Assembly (NCBI GenBank): GCA_036245805.1
Contig: BTRK01000004.1
Span: forward strand, 3,534,001-3,598,000
DNA from: Pristionchus mayeri
Lineage: Eukaryota; Nematoda; Chromadorea; Rhabditida; Neodiplogasteridae
DNA: 64,000 nt
Reading direction: 5' to 3'
A model generated the notes under the pieces. It did no database searches and was not told the DNA's origin. It worked only from the letters and a program-made list of their open reading frames with translations. Shown here in pieces: positions 22,889 to 33,809 of this stretch; the first letter of the stretch is position 1; each line of letters begins with the position of its first letter. Position numbers and translations under genes: made by a program.

Positions 22889-23334
22889 TCACATCCTCTC
22901 CCAAGATTGTCGCAGATTTTCGTGGTAGTCGACACTCTGATGGGTGACACTTGGCAATTCACGACTTCTTCAATCAAAAACAATCAATCCTTATTTCTCG
23001 CGTACTCATATTTTCAACTGACTTTTACCCTATGATTTCACATTTATTTTAATTCTTTCTGAATTTTTGCGATGTTGCGTCACTATTGTTTGTTGCAGCT
23101 TTTTCTGCTAAACTACGAAAATGTACGGGCAATTTCGCAATTATAAGCCGATAAAAAAATCGAACCTCCTCGCAACTCGAAGCTCTATGATAATTGAGAG
23201 AATGAAGGGGAAGAGCATAGCAGGGAAAGTCGAGAGCTCGAGAAATGACATGAGATTAACCGGGAGGGAAGTGTCTAGGAGATTAAACTGAAACAATTCT
23301 TGGTAAAACTTTATGGCACGATACTCTCACTCCC

Positions 23335-23429
23335 GAGCAATCGTCTGACTCTCTTCAGTTTGCACGCTCTCTCTTGTCTCTCTGACCGGCGAGAGAGCGT
23401 GCAAAATGAAGAGAGTCAGATCATTGCTC
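23335..23429. repeat. Hairpin MITE, copy 2
   Basis: Near-perfect inverted repeat GAGCAATCGTCTGACTCTCT ... mirrored to CATTGCTC, with a short loop TGTCTCTCTGACCGG. Flanks TCACTCCC and TCATTCCC match at 7 of 8 bases, as expected for an aged 8-bp target duplication. Same family as the hairpins at 847, 32858, 58053 and 59680. Confidence 0.88.
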
Positions 23430-24603
23430 TCATTCCCGTTTTATAGGGGTGCAAAGGGTTGCCCTGTTCTGAGTCATGATTGATGTGGCTGTGGCGAAAG
23501 AAAGGAATGATTCGGCAATTTCGAGCGGTAAAATTGTTAGAATCACTCGGCGATTCTCATACCGCTGAAGGTAAACTTGATGATTATTGCTAATTATTAT
23601 TTCCACCTGATACGAAACTGATAAAGATGGGTTGATCGTAGTTGATTTTCTGATAAAATTTACATACAAATCAATCGAAAACATGATTGGGAAAATACGT
23701 TGAAAAAGCTCATCGTTAGCATCGCAACCTTAATGTTAACTTTGCCACGGAAAACTTATCTGATTCAAACCCCGTGACCTGTCGAATTTTCAGCGACGCT
23801 TTCTTCAATAAACGAAACAAAAATGCGTTCCAAAAAGTCGAAATCCGTTTGAAAGTAGTCACATGAAATAGAACCATGACGCAAACATCTGAATTTATTG
23901 TTTTAAAACGCGTTCTCTGTAAGAATGGACCAGTCCATATCAGCGAGTGGCACAACGCTTCAAAATGGTTGTATCGATCTACAATTTTAACTGGGTAATG
24001 CCTATGGGTAGGGTACACTTCCACACAAATTTTAGGTCGCTAGCTCGACTTTTTGACCTACCGATCTCGAAAAATGAAACTCATTATACAGCCACATGTT
24101 GTATACCATTCGAAAGAGCATCGAAAGTTGTGCCTAAATCTCGCTCAGCATCAAGTTTCATGCAAATACACATGAGTTACAACCGGAAACGTCATATTTT
24201 TAAAGGTTTTCGATTTTTTTCACTTCAAAGATGTAATTTCTACCTTCCACATTTGAGCGCGCTGGATTCTCCATGCAATTCTGCTTTTTTTAAATTTTTT
24301 TAATTACAAAATATCGGTCACCGAAGTTGTCGTTTATCGTGTTGTGTAACCAACTTTCACTACGAAAGTTCGAATCCGCTCCGGTGCATGACTTTTTGCC
24401 AACTTTTTTTCGACCTTGTTTCTCTCCCTAAATTTGTTTTTGCCAAGTATTCAGTATAAAATCCTGGAGGATATCTCCTGCGAAGGATAATCGACCCTCT
24501 GGCGATTATGGACTCTCTGTTTGCACGGAAATCACGTGCTGTGAGAGCTTGAACACAGTATTAAGCCCCGTGCAATTCGTGGGGCACGTGCAAGAGAAAA
24601 GCA

Positions 24604-24692
24604 GAGTGTGGGACTCGAACCCCCGACACGAGGCTCGACAGACAAACGTGATATCCACTGCGCTATAGCGCTAACACTGTCTTTCTCTGGCG
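24604..24692 (-). other. tRNA-like sequence, SINE-like head
   Basis: On the minus strand TAGCGCAGTGGATATC (A-box-like) and GGGGGTTCGAGTCCCAC (B-box-like) at tRNA spacing. Acceptor stem halves do not pair and no sound anticodon arm forms. It resembles the tRNA-like segment at 14549-14612 in ending CCCAC after the T loop. Best read as a tRNA-derived repeat, not a working tRNA. Confidence 0.55.
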
Positions 24693-25001
24693 AACCGGAA
24701 CATGAACGAGCGAGTTAGCATGAGTCCAATTCCGCGCTGCTGACCTTTCTTGTTTCGGACTAGGAGGCGACTTGTATGCGAATTATCAAAAAACTTAATA
24801 AGCTTCAACGGAGATATACATACTTGCAACACACTTCAAATAATCAGTGACTTAGAAGCAGTCTCGATATTGCTAGAAAACTATTACAATCCCATCAATA
24901 CCCATCTTTCCACACCCTCTCATTGTTCACCATCAATCACAACTAGAAGAAGAATTTATATTTATCCCGATTCACAAAACATTGAAAAAATATGACAACT
25001 T

Positions 25002-25250
25002 AGTGCTGCTTCTTCCTGAAAGAGCATCCCTCGGTCAGATGAGCCTTGCCTCCAGTGGCTCGTGACTGAACACGGTGGTAATCTTGTAGCAGCCAGGGCA
25101 TTTGACGTCCATGAAGAACGAGTTACGGTGCTGAAGAAAGAAAGTCTTCATCTTGTACTTCTAGGAAGAAGTGACAAAGATTTTGAGGGATCTAGCGAGA
25201 ATAGGGAAGGACAATGCAGGTCTACGCACTTAACATTTGTTGTGGCATAT
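25002..25250 (-). pseudogene. rps-27: rps-27 (40S ribosomal protein eS27) gene fragment
   Basis: The minus strand reads [20 protein letters not shown] then VFSH, the zinc-binding CPGC part of eS27, and further on [17 protein letters not shown] and a stop at 25002, its exact C-terminal type. Between the two the segment carrying the second Cys pair is missing and the frame shifts, so this is a deleted, non-functional copy. It lies inside the nested element at 24553-26454 with no upstream start exon in frame. Confidence 0.88.
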
Positions 25251-25509
25251 TTCCGAAAGCGGATTTAATGTTAAACGCGCAAAAAGAGAAGCATTTTTTC
25301 CACTATTTCAAAAGAGATGAGCAATAATCTTTAAAAGATTAAAGATGTGGCATTCTTTTTAGCACTTTATGTGCAACTAGCCCGTACTTCTGCGGGGTCT
25401 CCAGTGCTAGCACTAGTGTTGAAATCTGTTCACCCGCGCTCTCTCTCGATCGTTTCAAAATTGTTTCGCCATCCGGAAACACAAGATCACTCAGCGCTTT
25501 ATTTCAATA

Positions 25510-25702
25510 CCGGTGTAAAAGTGTAATATATAACGCGCAGTGTGTGTGTGCGTCTGTCCGGATTGCGAAACGATTACGAAACGGGGATGGAAAGTGATAG
25601 AGAGAGTGGTGTCAACAAATTTCGAAACGAGTGATTGCAAAAAAAACTCCACCGCAGCTACCACGGGAGCCCCCGCAGAAGGCGGGGCACAACCGGGCTT
25701 GT
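25510..25702 (+). mobile_element. Helitron-like short element, copy 1
   Basis: GCGCAGTGTGTGTGTGCGTC, then TGTCCGGATTGCGAAACG, and near its end a GC-rich hairpin GCCCCCGCAGAAGGCGGGGC (about 25669-25688) followed by ACAACCGGGCTTGT. A terminal hairpin about 10 bases before the end is a Helitron trait. It shares these blocks with the copy at about 26930-27102. The exact 5' end and the CTRR terminus are not clear here. Confidence 0.5.
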
Positions 25703-25721
25703 ATAGGATTAGATTATTCAT

Positions 25722-25808
25722 TCACATGGTACCTCTACGGCCTCCGCGATCACCACGTCCACGTTCGCCACTGCCAAATCCACCGCGGAATCCGCCACGA
25801 TCAGCCAT
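25722..25808 (-). pseudogene. rps-2: rps-2 (40S ribosomal protein uS5) first-exon fragment
   Basis: ATG at 25808 on the minus strand opens MADRGGFRGGFGSGERGRGD, the distinctive Arg-Gly N-terminus of nematode and animal RPS2, then stops after 28 codons at 25722. The conserved core (KEWVPVTKLGRLV and onward) is absent. Sequence upstream of the ATG may include the captured promoter. The fragment abuts a Helitron-like end, in the element that also carries an rps-27 piece. Confidence 0.8.
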
Positions 25809-25904
25809 ACTCAAAATAAACTTGTTAGAACAAGTCAACCAAACAACATACAAATATATTTTTCATGTCTACATCCCGTTTTGGAGTCAGGGTTCGAGTC
25901 AAGA

Positions 25905-25990
25905 TGCGCGCTACTTTTGCGAAGCGGTGCGGAATACTTTCGCGAGGGGGCGTTGTAAGGTGTCCTCACCGATTCGCAAAAGTGGCGCTC
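25905..25990. repeat. Short hairpin
   Basis: GCGCTACTTTTGCGAAGCGG (about 25910) mirrors CACCGATTCGCAAAAGTGGC (about 25966) with a loop of about 36 bases. It lies upstream of the rps-2 fragment on that gene's strand. Function unknown. Confidence 0.6.
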
Positions 25991-26929
25991 ATACTGCGTT
26001 GGAAAACCGGAGTAGGCCAATTTCCGTAAGAATAACACAAAATGAGAGAGCATAGTGAATAAAATGACCTCAAGATGACCAAGTTAAAAAAACTAACCTC
26101 TATATCAATCCAACGTCGATTCGCGCCGCGTGCCGCAGCGCGCAGTAGTGGCGAACTTCTTTTGTGGACCCTGGAGGTTAATTTAGATAAGATTATACAA
26201 TAATTAAACGCAATAAATAAGCAAAACAAGCAATTAAAAATAAAATTCGGCAATAAAACGCAGAGCCGGAAAATCGCAAGTCTGCTGAACATCCTCGTAA
26301 ACCTCACCATTTCACACACCACAAAACGCAAAATGAAGAATTACAGTACGCTAACTTTCCGTCTAAAAGATATTTCGTTATTTTTAAATTTGAACCATGC
26401 CGCGAAACAAGGTTTTGTTTTTGCATGTAGCCTATGGCTGGCTTAGTACTGTGTGAAAACACTGGACGATTTGGAAGCGTTCTTGAATGAAATCATAGCG
26501 TCCCCCCTTGAAAATGACCATGAGGGGCAAGCCACTCCATATGTTCAAGGCTCTACTAGAAGGAATCGCTCGGAGTAGAACGTAGATTCCCGAAGTGATG
26601 TCGTTGTTAGGGAGCTGAAATTCTCGGACGACGACAGCCGAAGGTGGAAAAAAGGATAGGCTCTCAGGAAGAAGAAGTCATCTGACAGGGATGTGTAAAA
26701 GAGTACATTTACGAACTCTTCGACGAGGGGATTAGAACTAGAACGATTAAAACTTAAAAAAATAAGTGGAGGGGATAGGAGATGAGAATTCTTGATTTAT
26801 GATAACTCCATATTCTTTCGACGTCTCCTATCCCCTCCACAATCTCTATGCATGAATGATTTGCATGGAGAGCGTTGCTGTATCTGCCGCGCCGGTGGGA
26901 ACTTCGAATGCAGGAACTAGGCGGAAAGA

Positions 26930-27102
26930 AGTGTATATATACCTATATATAAAGCGCAGTGTGTGTCTGTCCGTATGTCCGGATTGCGAAACAGTTGCGA
27001 AATGGGGAGGGAGAGAGATCGTCAACAAATTGCGAAACGAGTGATTGCGAAACCTATTCCGCGAGGACAGGGCCCCGCCGAAGGCGGGGGCAGCCGAACT
27101 AG
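26930..27102 (+). mobile_element. Helitron-like short element, copy 2, with CTAG-T end
   Basis: Contains GCGCAGTGTGTGTCTGTCCG, GTCCGGATTGCGAAACAG and ends with a hairpin CCCCGCCGAAGGCGGGG (27073-27089), a 9-base gap and CTAG (27099-27102) followed by T. Hairpin plus CTRR followed by T is the 3' terminus of Helitrons. It occupies the loop of the large palindrome. Too short to code; non-autonomous. Confidence 0.65.
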
Positions 27103-28779
27103 TTATAAAAAGGGAAAGGGAGGGTGAGGCAAGCGAAAAATGAAGGGGATAGGAGACGTCGAAAGAATATGGAGTTATCATAAATCAAGAAGTCTCATCT
27201 CCTATCCCTCCACTTATTTTTTAGTTCTAATCGTTCTAGTTGTAATCCCCTCGTCAAAGAGTTCGTAAATGTACTCTTTTGCACTCTCCTTATCCCTGTC
27301 AGATGAGTTCTTCTTCCTGAGCCTATTCTTTTTTCCACCTTCGTCGTCCGAGAATTCCAGCTCCCTAACAACGATATCACTTCGGGAATCTACATTCTAC
27401 TCCGAGCGATTCCTTCCAGTAGAGCCTTGAACATATGGAGTGGCTTGCCCCTCATGGTCATGTTCAAGGGGAGACGCTATGATTTCATTCAAGAACGCTT
27501 CCAAATCGTCCAGTGTTTTGAAGCTCTCACTACACGTGATTTCCGGGCAAACAGAGAGTCCATAATCGCCAGAGGGTCGATTATCCTCCGCAGGAGATGT
27601 CCTCCCTGATTTTATAGTGAATACTTGGCAAAAAACAAATTTTGGGAGAGAAACGGGGTCGAAAAAAAGTTGGCAAAAAGTCATGAACCGGAGCGGACTT
27701 TCGTAGTGAAAGTAGGTCACAAAACACGATAAACGACAACTTCGGTGACCGATATTTTGTAATTAAAAAATTGTAAAAAATGCAGAATTGCATGGAGAAT
27801 CCAGCGCGCTCAAATTTGGAAGGTAGAAATTAAATCTTTGAGGTGAAAAAAATCGAAAACCTTCAAAAATGTGACGTTTCCGGTTGTAACTCATGTGTAT
27901 TTGCATGAAACTTGATGCTGAGCGAGATTTAGGCATAACTTTCGATGTTCTTTCGAATGGTATACAACATGTCGCTGTATAATGAGTTTCATTTTTCGGG
28001 ATCGGTAGGTCAAAAAGTCGAGCTAGCGACCAGAAATTTGTGTGGAAGTGTACCCTACCGATAGGCATTACCCAGTTAAAATTGTAGACCGATACGACCA
28101 TTTTGAAGCTTTGTGCCGCCCCCATCTCGTTCTTACAGAGAACGCGTTTTAAACATTTTAAATTTAAAATTGAACAAATAGGTAACATACCACAGCGAGA
28201 GCAGTACATAATGCAAGTTTTTTTGTTTGATTTTTTCTCAAAATGAGAAGGAAAAAAGGCGGCATATAGCCGCTCAAACGAGACGATTAAGATGACATTA
28301 TGCGCTGCGGAAACAGCACAAATTCCCATTCCCCTAAGTATCGTCTTTCATTGATGCCGTAAATCTCAATACTCACTTTGTTAGTAGAACTGTTCGAAAG
28401 TTTATTACAAAACAGTCAAATTGTAGCCTGTGACATATAATTTGAATTAGATCATCAAGTAAACAAACCGTGCGATTTCGAAGAAGTAAAGAATTGACCA
28501 ATTTAAAGTTATGTTCAAATGAATCGCATAGAAGAGCGTAAATATGATTTCAGTGTTCTCATGGACAAGAAATCTAACACCCTGAAACGTTTGTTGTGAT
28601 TGAAATTAAAGCCAAAATATGTAAAATCGAATGGGAAATTCCTTGCAAACCTGTTTGATCCACTGGTACACTATGGCAATTGCTCCGAATATGCAAATCA
28701 CGCATTTAGCTGTAATCAGAAATTGGTACTCTAAGCTTGAAGACAGTTGGTGTAGCGAGTCACACTGTTCCCTAGACAT

Positions 28780-29670
28780 CGCCCCGTCGTGTTATCCACT
28801 GTAGAGAAGAGTGATTCGTTCTGTGGTATAGTTTGAGAAACATGGAATAGCTTTCAAGAAAATAGCTATCGAGCAGGGATCGGTTGAATACAATTCCTTT
28901 GATTCAAAACCTCAGAGATCGTGAGTTATTTGTGCGATAATAAAAATATAAATTCAAATGTGATTGACCGAAGTGCGGCTGAAATTGGTGATTGCACTAC
29001 GACCGTGTGTCGATATTTTCGATCAGATAAGTAGTTCATGATGGCGCATTATACTCTGGAATATATGTTTGAACTCCTCAAAATACTGTCGTTTTTAGCG
29101 ATGAGGTTAAGCGGACGCAACAAAAAAAGGGGAATATGTATCAAAGAGTATCAGTGAGATCTCCTAGTGTACTCGCCACCAAACGACGGAAATTCCTTCG
29201 AATCAATGTCAAACACATTCTAGAATATTTTCAGTTCAGAATTTTTTTTAAATTTTAGGAGGTTAGCGTTCATTACGAGCGACGAATTGTTCCACATTCG
29301 AGCGATCTGCTGAAGAATTCATACTTTCTTCGTCCCCAGTATTCACTGGGAAATTTATTGCCCCTGATTCGTTTCATGTCATGCGAAGGCACAAACATAA
29401 AAATCAGGGAGTGATTATGACGACAAAGTCCCCTCGACTCAGCAACATGCAAATTCCATTAAGATATGACGTTGTTCCGATGAATTGCGCATTTTCGTCT
29501 CTCGGAGAACCGTCGTTTGATGTGGGCATTGTTATCAGTGAGAAGAGCTCCGGTTGACTCACTCCAACCCGCCGCTCCTTATCTCCCCTCAAAAAGAGTC
29601 ACTGCCTTTCTTTCTCCGCCAATCTCGCTTCTTCGTATCTCCACATCGTGTAGTTCACACTAATCAGGCT
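28780..29670. other. Divergent spacer between receptor copy C and the CDC50 gene
   Basis: No exon supported. Shared upstream region of two genes running in opposite directions. Confidence 0.45.
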
Positions 29671-31758
29671 ATGGGATCACCAGAGAAATGTAATTTTTTC
29701 CCATTTGCTTAGTACATTATTGTAATTCACCTGATTTGTTTTGTTGACCATGAAGACAAACATGTTTTTTAAAACTTTTTTTCAATTTTCAAACTCCATT
29801 GCAGTTTCGTCGTTCAAGCAGCAGCAGTTGCCTGCTTGCAAGCCCCTTCCGACTGCTCCCATCGTCCTCCCCATCGTATTCTGCATAGGATTCGCGTGCA
29901 TTGGAATTGGAGTCGCGCTAGTGCTAGCGAGTAGCTCAGGTCATTTCTCGTAAATTTTGCTGTCGCATGAATATTTTTTTCAGTACAGGAGACTTTTTTC
30001 CTCTACGATGAGCAATGTCAGGGCCTGACTCAATGCATGATCAATGTGAACATACCGAATGATTACACGGTTAACCTGTTTTTATTATTATTTTCGAATT
30101 GCTCAAAATAATGGCATATAGTTAGTCCATGCATGTTTACCGTGAATATTTGATGACGTTAGTGCGCAAATCGAGTGATTGAGTCATTGTGTGCATTTCC
30201 AGCTGATGGATTAGAGGGAGGGAGAGGGAGAGCAGTGAAATGAGAAGTTGACATTGCACACATCGAATTCTCATTTCGGAACTCTTGATCAGAATATCGA
30301 GATATTTATCTAAATGAAACATCACTTGCCGAAAAGTCATTGGTAAATAATAGTTCTGCTCTCCTTACAGGGCGATGTCTACTTCTCGTACTACCTGCAA
30401 AACTACCATCAAAACCTGCGAACATATTTCACGAGTCGGAACGACCAACAATATCTCGGCGATCTTCAGAAGACCAGTGGGTGCTCTCCGTTCGATAAGG
30501 TGATTTGTTGTGTTGTTCTAGTGGTGGTTGGGGTTGTTGTTCTTTTGTTGTTATTGCTTTTGTTTTTGATGGAGCTATGTGGGACACCATTCTATAACTA
30601 TGTTGTATTGTTTCAGGATGGAGATCAACCCATCGTTCCATGCGGCGCCATTGCGAACTCGATGTTCAATGGTGAGTTTGAAATGTGTGACAAATGTACT
30701 TTCGCAATGCATTCTTGCCGAAAATGAGCTTTATGATTCAACTGAAATTCATCTTTAGATACGTACGAGATCCTCTTCAATGGCGTCCCCGTTCCTCTGA
30801 CCTCCGATGGTCTCTTGTGGGATGCGGGCAAATTCAAGAATCCTCCCGACAATGGAGGCGTTTTGTGCTCCCGATTCGCAGTTTGTTACCTGTTGTTACA
30901 TTCTATGCGTGTTTTCGACAGGAGATAACTCCATTACTTTCGAGATCGAAAAACGGCTGATTATTTGTTTTCCAGGGAACGGCGAAACCTCCGAGCTGGA
31001 GTAAGCCAATCTGTGAGATTCCCGATGGATTGGAGAATGTCGACCTCAACAATTGGATGAGAATTGCTGCGCTGCCCAATTTTAGGAAGCCATGGAGGAA
31101 ACTGGACAGGTATGCAGTTTACTATAGATATACCATCTAGTTGATTGCTTCAGATCGAAGGATCCCGCCTTTGCTAACGGCCTGCCCGCTGGGGATTACG
31201 TAGTGAACATCACCAATCGTTGGTTTCACTTTTCCCTATGCTACATTTCATTCAACTTCAGAGTATCCAGTGAAGAAGTTCGATGGCGATAAGGGATTCG
31301 TGATCACTACTGCGAGTTGGGCAGGCAGTGAGTTCGCATTTTCCTAAATTTCGAACACGAAGTGCGCAAATTCGTTTCTCTCAAATATTCTTGAGTAGTA
31401 GAAACAACGTATGCCTTCAAGGCGTGTAAATAATGTTAAAAAATTGATACAAGGGCGGAAATAGAAACGGAACAGAGCATTTGACATATTTGGTACTCGT
31501 CTTTTCAATTGCAGGCAAGAACAACTTCCTGGGCATCGCGTATCTGTCAGTGGGCGGAGTCGTGCTCGTGATCGGCGTCATTCTAGTCATTACTCACGCC
31601 AAATTCGGCCATTCGTGAGTAGAATGAGATGTTTCGGGAGTTTCCGAAAATGCAGATGCAAACGAGTTCCAATATTGATGGTTCGTATGTTGGAAGTAGA
31701 TGTCAAAATAACCAATTTCAGAACGGCAGAACTCGGAGACATCGGAGAAGGAAAATGA
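29671..31758 (+). CDS. CDC50/TMEM30 family P4-ATPase flippase subunit
   Basis: Eleven exons join in phase: 29671-29689, 29805-29939, 29984-30069, 30371-30499, 30617-30671, 30759-30880, 30976-31109, 31154-31218, 31262-31327, 31515-31614 and 31722-31758, giving 315 residues. [20 protein letters not shown] precedes TM1 (about 23-47), as in the family. The ectodomain has the expected order: [82 protein letters not shown], and [14 protein letters not shown] with TTASWAG. TM2 is at about 275-297, followed by a short cytoplasmic tail. CDC50 proteins chaperone and are needed for activity of phospholipid-flipping P4-ATPases (CHAT-1 in C. elegans). No lesion is seen. Slightly short for the family, mostly at the N-terminus. 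Confidence 0.94.
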
Positions 31759-32378
31759 GCGAGCATAGATATTGCAAATATGATCTCGTGGAGCCAGAGT
31801 TAACATTGAAATTTGCGGCATTCGATTGTGAAATCACAACAAATTCGAGCAGAATAAACAATTTCAAAAATTGAACGACAAAGTTACCAATCTCGACAGT
31901 TGACTTGTTTACTGAATTTCGCAATTCTGATTGTACAAATTCGTTTTTCATCCCACGCTTTCTGGGTAATTCGAAGTCTATGCCTGACCCTCCCTGATTA
32001 ATGTGGATAAAAGTTCACTTTCCTGCCATTCCCAATGGTCAATAACATCGGGAGAAATAGAATTGCGCGAATACCCCTTGCCCCTTCGGCATCTCTCCCT
32101 CAATCTCTCGCCAACTTGAAATTCTGACGCGAATTCGATAAACATCTGCGTATCTGACCATGAAATCACGCCTTCTCATGGAAAACAAATTGACTTTCTT
32201 CTTTTTCTATAAATGAAACAAAGTACGATTCCGGAGGCATTTTCTCACTTCTTCCTCTACCATAGATAATGTTTAATGTGTGTTCTTACGCGGATACCTG
32301 AGGCGATATTGAAGTATTCTTATTTCCTTTTACTGTAGCAGGAATCTCAATTCACGTACGATAATGAAGTAGATTAAG
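31759..32378. other. Spacer downstream of the CDC50 gene
   Basis: No gene or repeat recognised; holds the CDC50 3' region and the upstream region of the next gene. Confidence 0.45.
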
Positions 32379-33721
32379 ATGTGTATGTTCGTAGTCTTGG
32401 CGCTTCTTTTCATCGGGACGAATGCTGCGGCAGAGAAGATGCAACGACAGTGCCTCTGCACGGAGTTCAACGGATGCTACAAACGAATGGTCCCCGATAC
32501 GGAGGCATGTGCGGACAAGTGAGTCACTAGATCGAGGTTTATAGTATCTGCGTGTAATTAATGACAGACTTGGGAAATGGATTTTGTTCGTCCCTGACCA
32601 CAGTTCTGTGTTCCCTATCCTAGCATGTTCTTCTAAACTCTTAGCAAAAAAATGAATAAAACTTTCAAAATAATCCAACCAATATGAAAAACTGAGAAAA
32701 AAAGAGAAAAACTTGAGATGTAAGGCGCACGTGCTCAAGCTGGGCGGCGACTACGCCAAAGTGAAAGAGTGCGTCATGGAGTACAAACCGCAGGTCATCA
32801 AAGCGATGGAGTGCGTCAAGGCTGCAGTGGGCGACCAGAAGGTGTCAGTGCAATAACGAGCAATCGTCTGACTCTCTTCAGTTTGCACGCTCTCTCGTTT
32901 CACTGACCGGCGAGAGAGCGTGCAAACTGAAGAGAGTGAGATCATTGCTCGCAATAACCTTACGCTTTTATCATACTTAGTCTGGATGAACATGCAATGT
33001 GATTCTTCATTCTGACTGCAAAACAACTCTCCGTCCTCTCAGATGAAAATGGTCTGAGGACACGTCGCGATCATCACCAAAATTTCGCGGTACACTAAAT
33101 CGACTGCTCTGATTTCAAATCCGCTTTCGAAATCTGCGAACTAGGCCGTTGAAAAAATCGATATTGTTCGATATTTGCCAGATGCGCAGCGGAATCCGAC
33201 GCGATGGTCCCCCATCGCTTCATCGAGAATCTCCAGATGGCTGGATTCAGAGAGATCACGGCAATGTTCAAGCGAGCCAAACTCCTCTCCGAAGTCACGA
33301 AACTACTCGCGGTGTGTCCGATTGAGAAAACATATATTTCCTTTTCTTGAATCTCACTGAAATGGCATTTCAAGATTCATACAGAAACTGTAATATTTGT
33401 TGACCATAATCCCTGCAGGCGGGTCGCGGTGCAGCAGGGTGCATGGTGAGATGCGGGCAGAATGGAGAGTGTCTCAAGAAGAAGTGCAGTCTGAACATAC
33501 CCTCTGACAACGAGGTCAGTGCCACTGAGCAACATCAAGTTATCAGACAATTTATGAAATTTTAATTGCAATTTTGTGTGCTTCAGCTGGTGGAAATTGC
33601 GAAGAAATGTGCGATGGACAATGGATTGGACACGCAAGCCGCAAGGTCGGTTTGTGACTGCATGACGAATGCGGGCATCGAAGTCTTCAAGCCACTCTGC
33701 CCCAGACTCATCGTGTCGTAG
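32379..33721 (+). CDS. Secreted Cys-rich protein, nematode-type, unknown function
   Basis: Five exons fit by phase: 32379-32518, 32718-32843, 33182-33311, 33419-33514 and 33587-33721, 208 residues. Met then a hydrophobic stretch FVVLALLFIGTNAAA forms a signal peptide. The mature protein has about 15 cysteines in a repeating style (CLCTEFNGC, ACADKCKAH, KECVMEY, MECVKAA, GCMVRCGQNGECLKKKC, KKCAMDN, VCDCMTNAG, LCPR). I recognise it as like the small secreted Cys-rich families expanded in nematodes, but assign no function. A 93-bp hairpin MITE lies in its second intron. A polyadenylation-like AATAAA variant (ATAAAT) follows at about 33768. Confidence 0.8.
32858..32950. repeat. Hairpin MITE, copy 3 (exact 8-bp duplication)
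   Basis: 93-bp near-perfect hairpin: GAGCAATCGTCTGACTCTCT ... mirrored to CATTGCTC, loop around GTTTCACTGACCGG. Flanks are GCAATAAC at 32850-32857 and 32951-32958, an exact 8-bp duplication. Lies in an intron of the Cys-rich protein gene, just after the donor. Confidence 0.92.
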
Positions 33722-33809
33722 ATACAGGGAAGAAGATGTAAATGTAAAGGAAAACTTCGATTCGAGATAAATATTGAGATAACTTGCGAATCACGAACAA
33801 TGAATTTAA

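Larger units (their letters stand above)
24553..26454. mobile_element. Nested element with ACACAGTA termini and captured gene pieces
   Basis: It interrupts the left arm of the large palindrome: the flanks GAGAGCTT and AAAACACTGG are joined in the right arm. Termini ACACAGTATTAAGCC (24553) and GGCTTAGTACTGTGT (26454) are inverted repeats. Within it lie a tRNA-like head, a piece of rps-27, a Helitron-like end and a piece of rps-2. The target duplication is short (GA or TGA). No transposase recognised. Confidence 0.72.
23907..28148. mobile_element. Large palindromic element, TTAA-flanked, with nested insertion
   Basis: The ends AACGCGTTCTCTGTAAGAA (23907) and their mirror (ending 28148) are flanked by TTAA at 23903-23906 and 28149-28152. 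The right arm is contiguous (about 27120-28148, about 1.03 kb). The left arm matches it in two blocks, 23907-24552 and 26455-26850, separated by a nested 1.9-kb element. The loop (26850-27120) holds a Helitron-like end. Open frames along the arms are mirrored on both strands and look non-coding. The element interrupts receptor copy C. Superfamily is unclear; TTAA alone suggests piggyBac-like integration but the termini lack its usual CCC start. Confidence 0.85.
22889..28779 (-). pseudogene. Sra/Sre-like chemoreceptor, copy C, split by a 4.2-kb palindrome
   Basis: Start at 28779 (MSREQCDSLHQLSSSLEYQF), then IFGAIAIVYQWIKQ, FLVHENTEIIFTLFYAIHLN (about 28550), AAHNVILIVSFERLYAAFF with FEKKSNKK (about 28290-28210). 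The coding sequence then stops at the palindromic element (23907-28148) and resumes at about 23900 (CVMVLFHVTTF), with TM7 LELSTFPAMLFPFILSIIIE (about 23250) and a C-terminus HENLRQSWERM ending at 22889. The insertion is in the TM4-TM5 region, at or next to an exon edge. A 95-bp hairpin MITE also sits in its 3' half. Both halves are well kept, so disruption looks recent. Confidence 0.75.

Noticed and set aside
24604..24692. Functional tRNA gene
   Set aside because: Same reasons: no paired acceptor stem and no sound anticodon arm.
23947..28329. Open frames of 100-188 codons in the palindrome arms
   Set aside because: They appear mirrored in both arms with no recognisable motif, and the longest merges receptor copy C codons with element sequence.
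29404..29592. 62-codon open frame on - in the CDC50 upstream region
   Set aside because: No splice partners or motifs; in the divergent promoter spacer.
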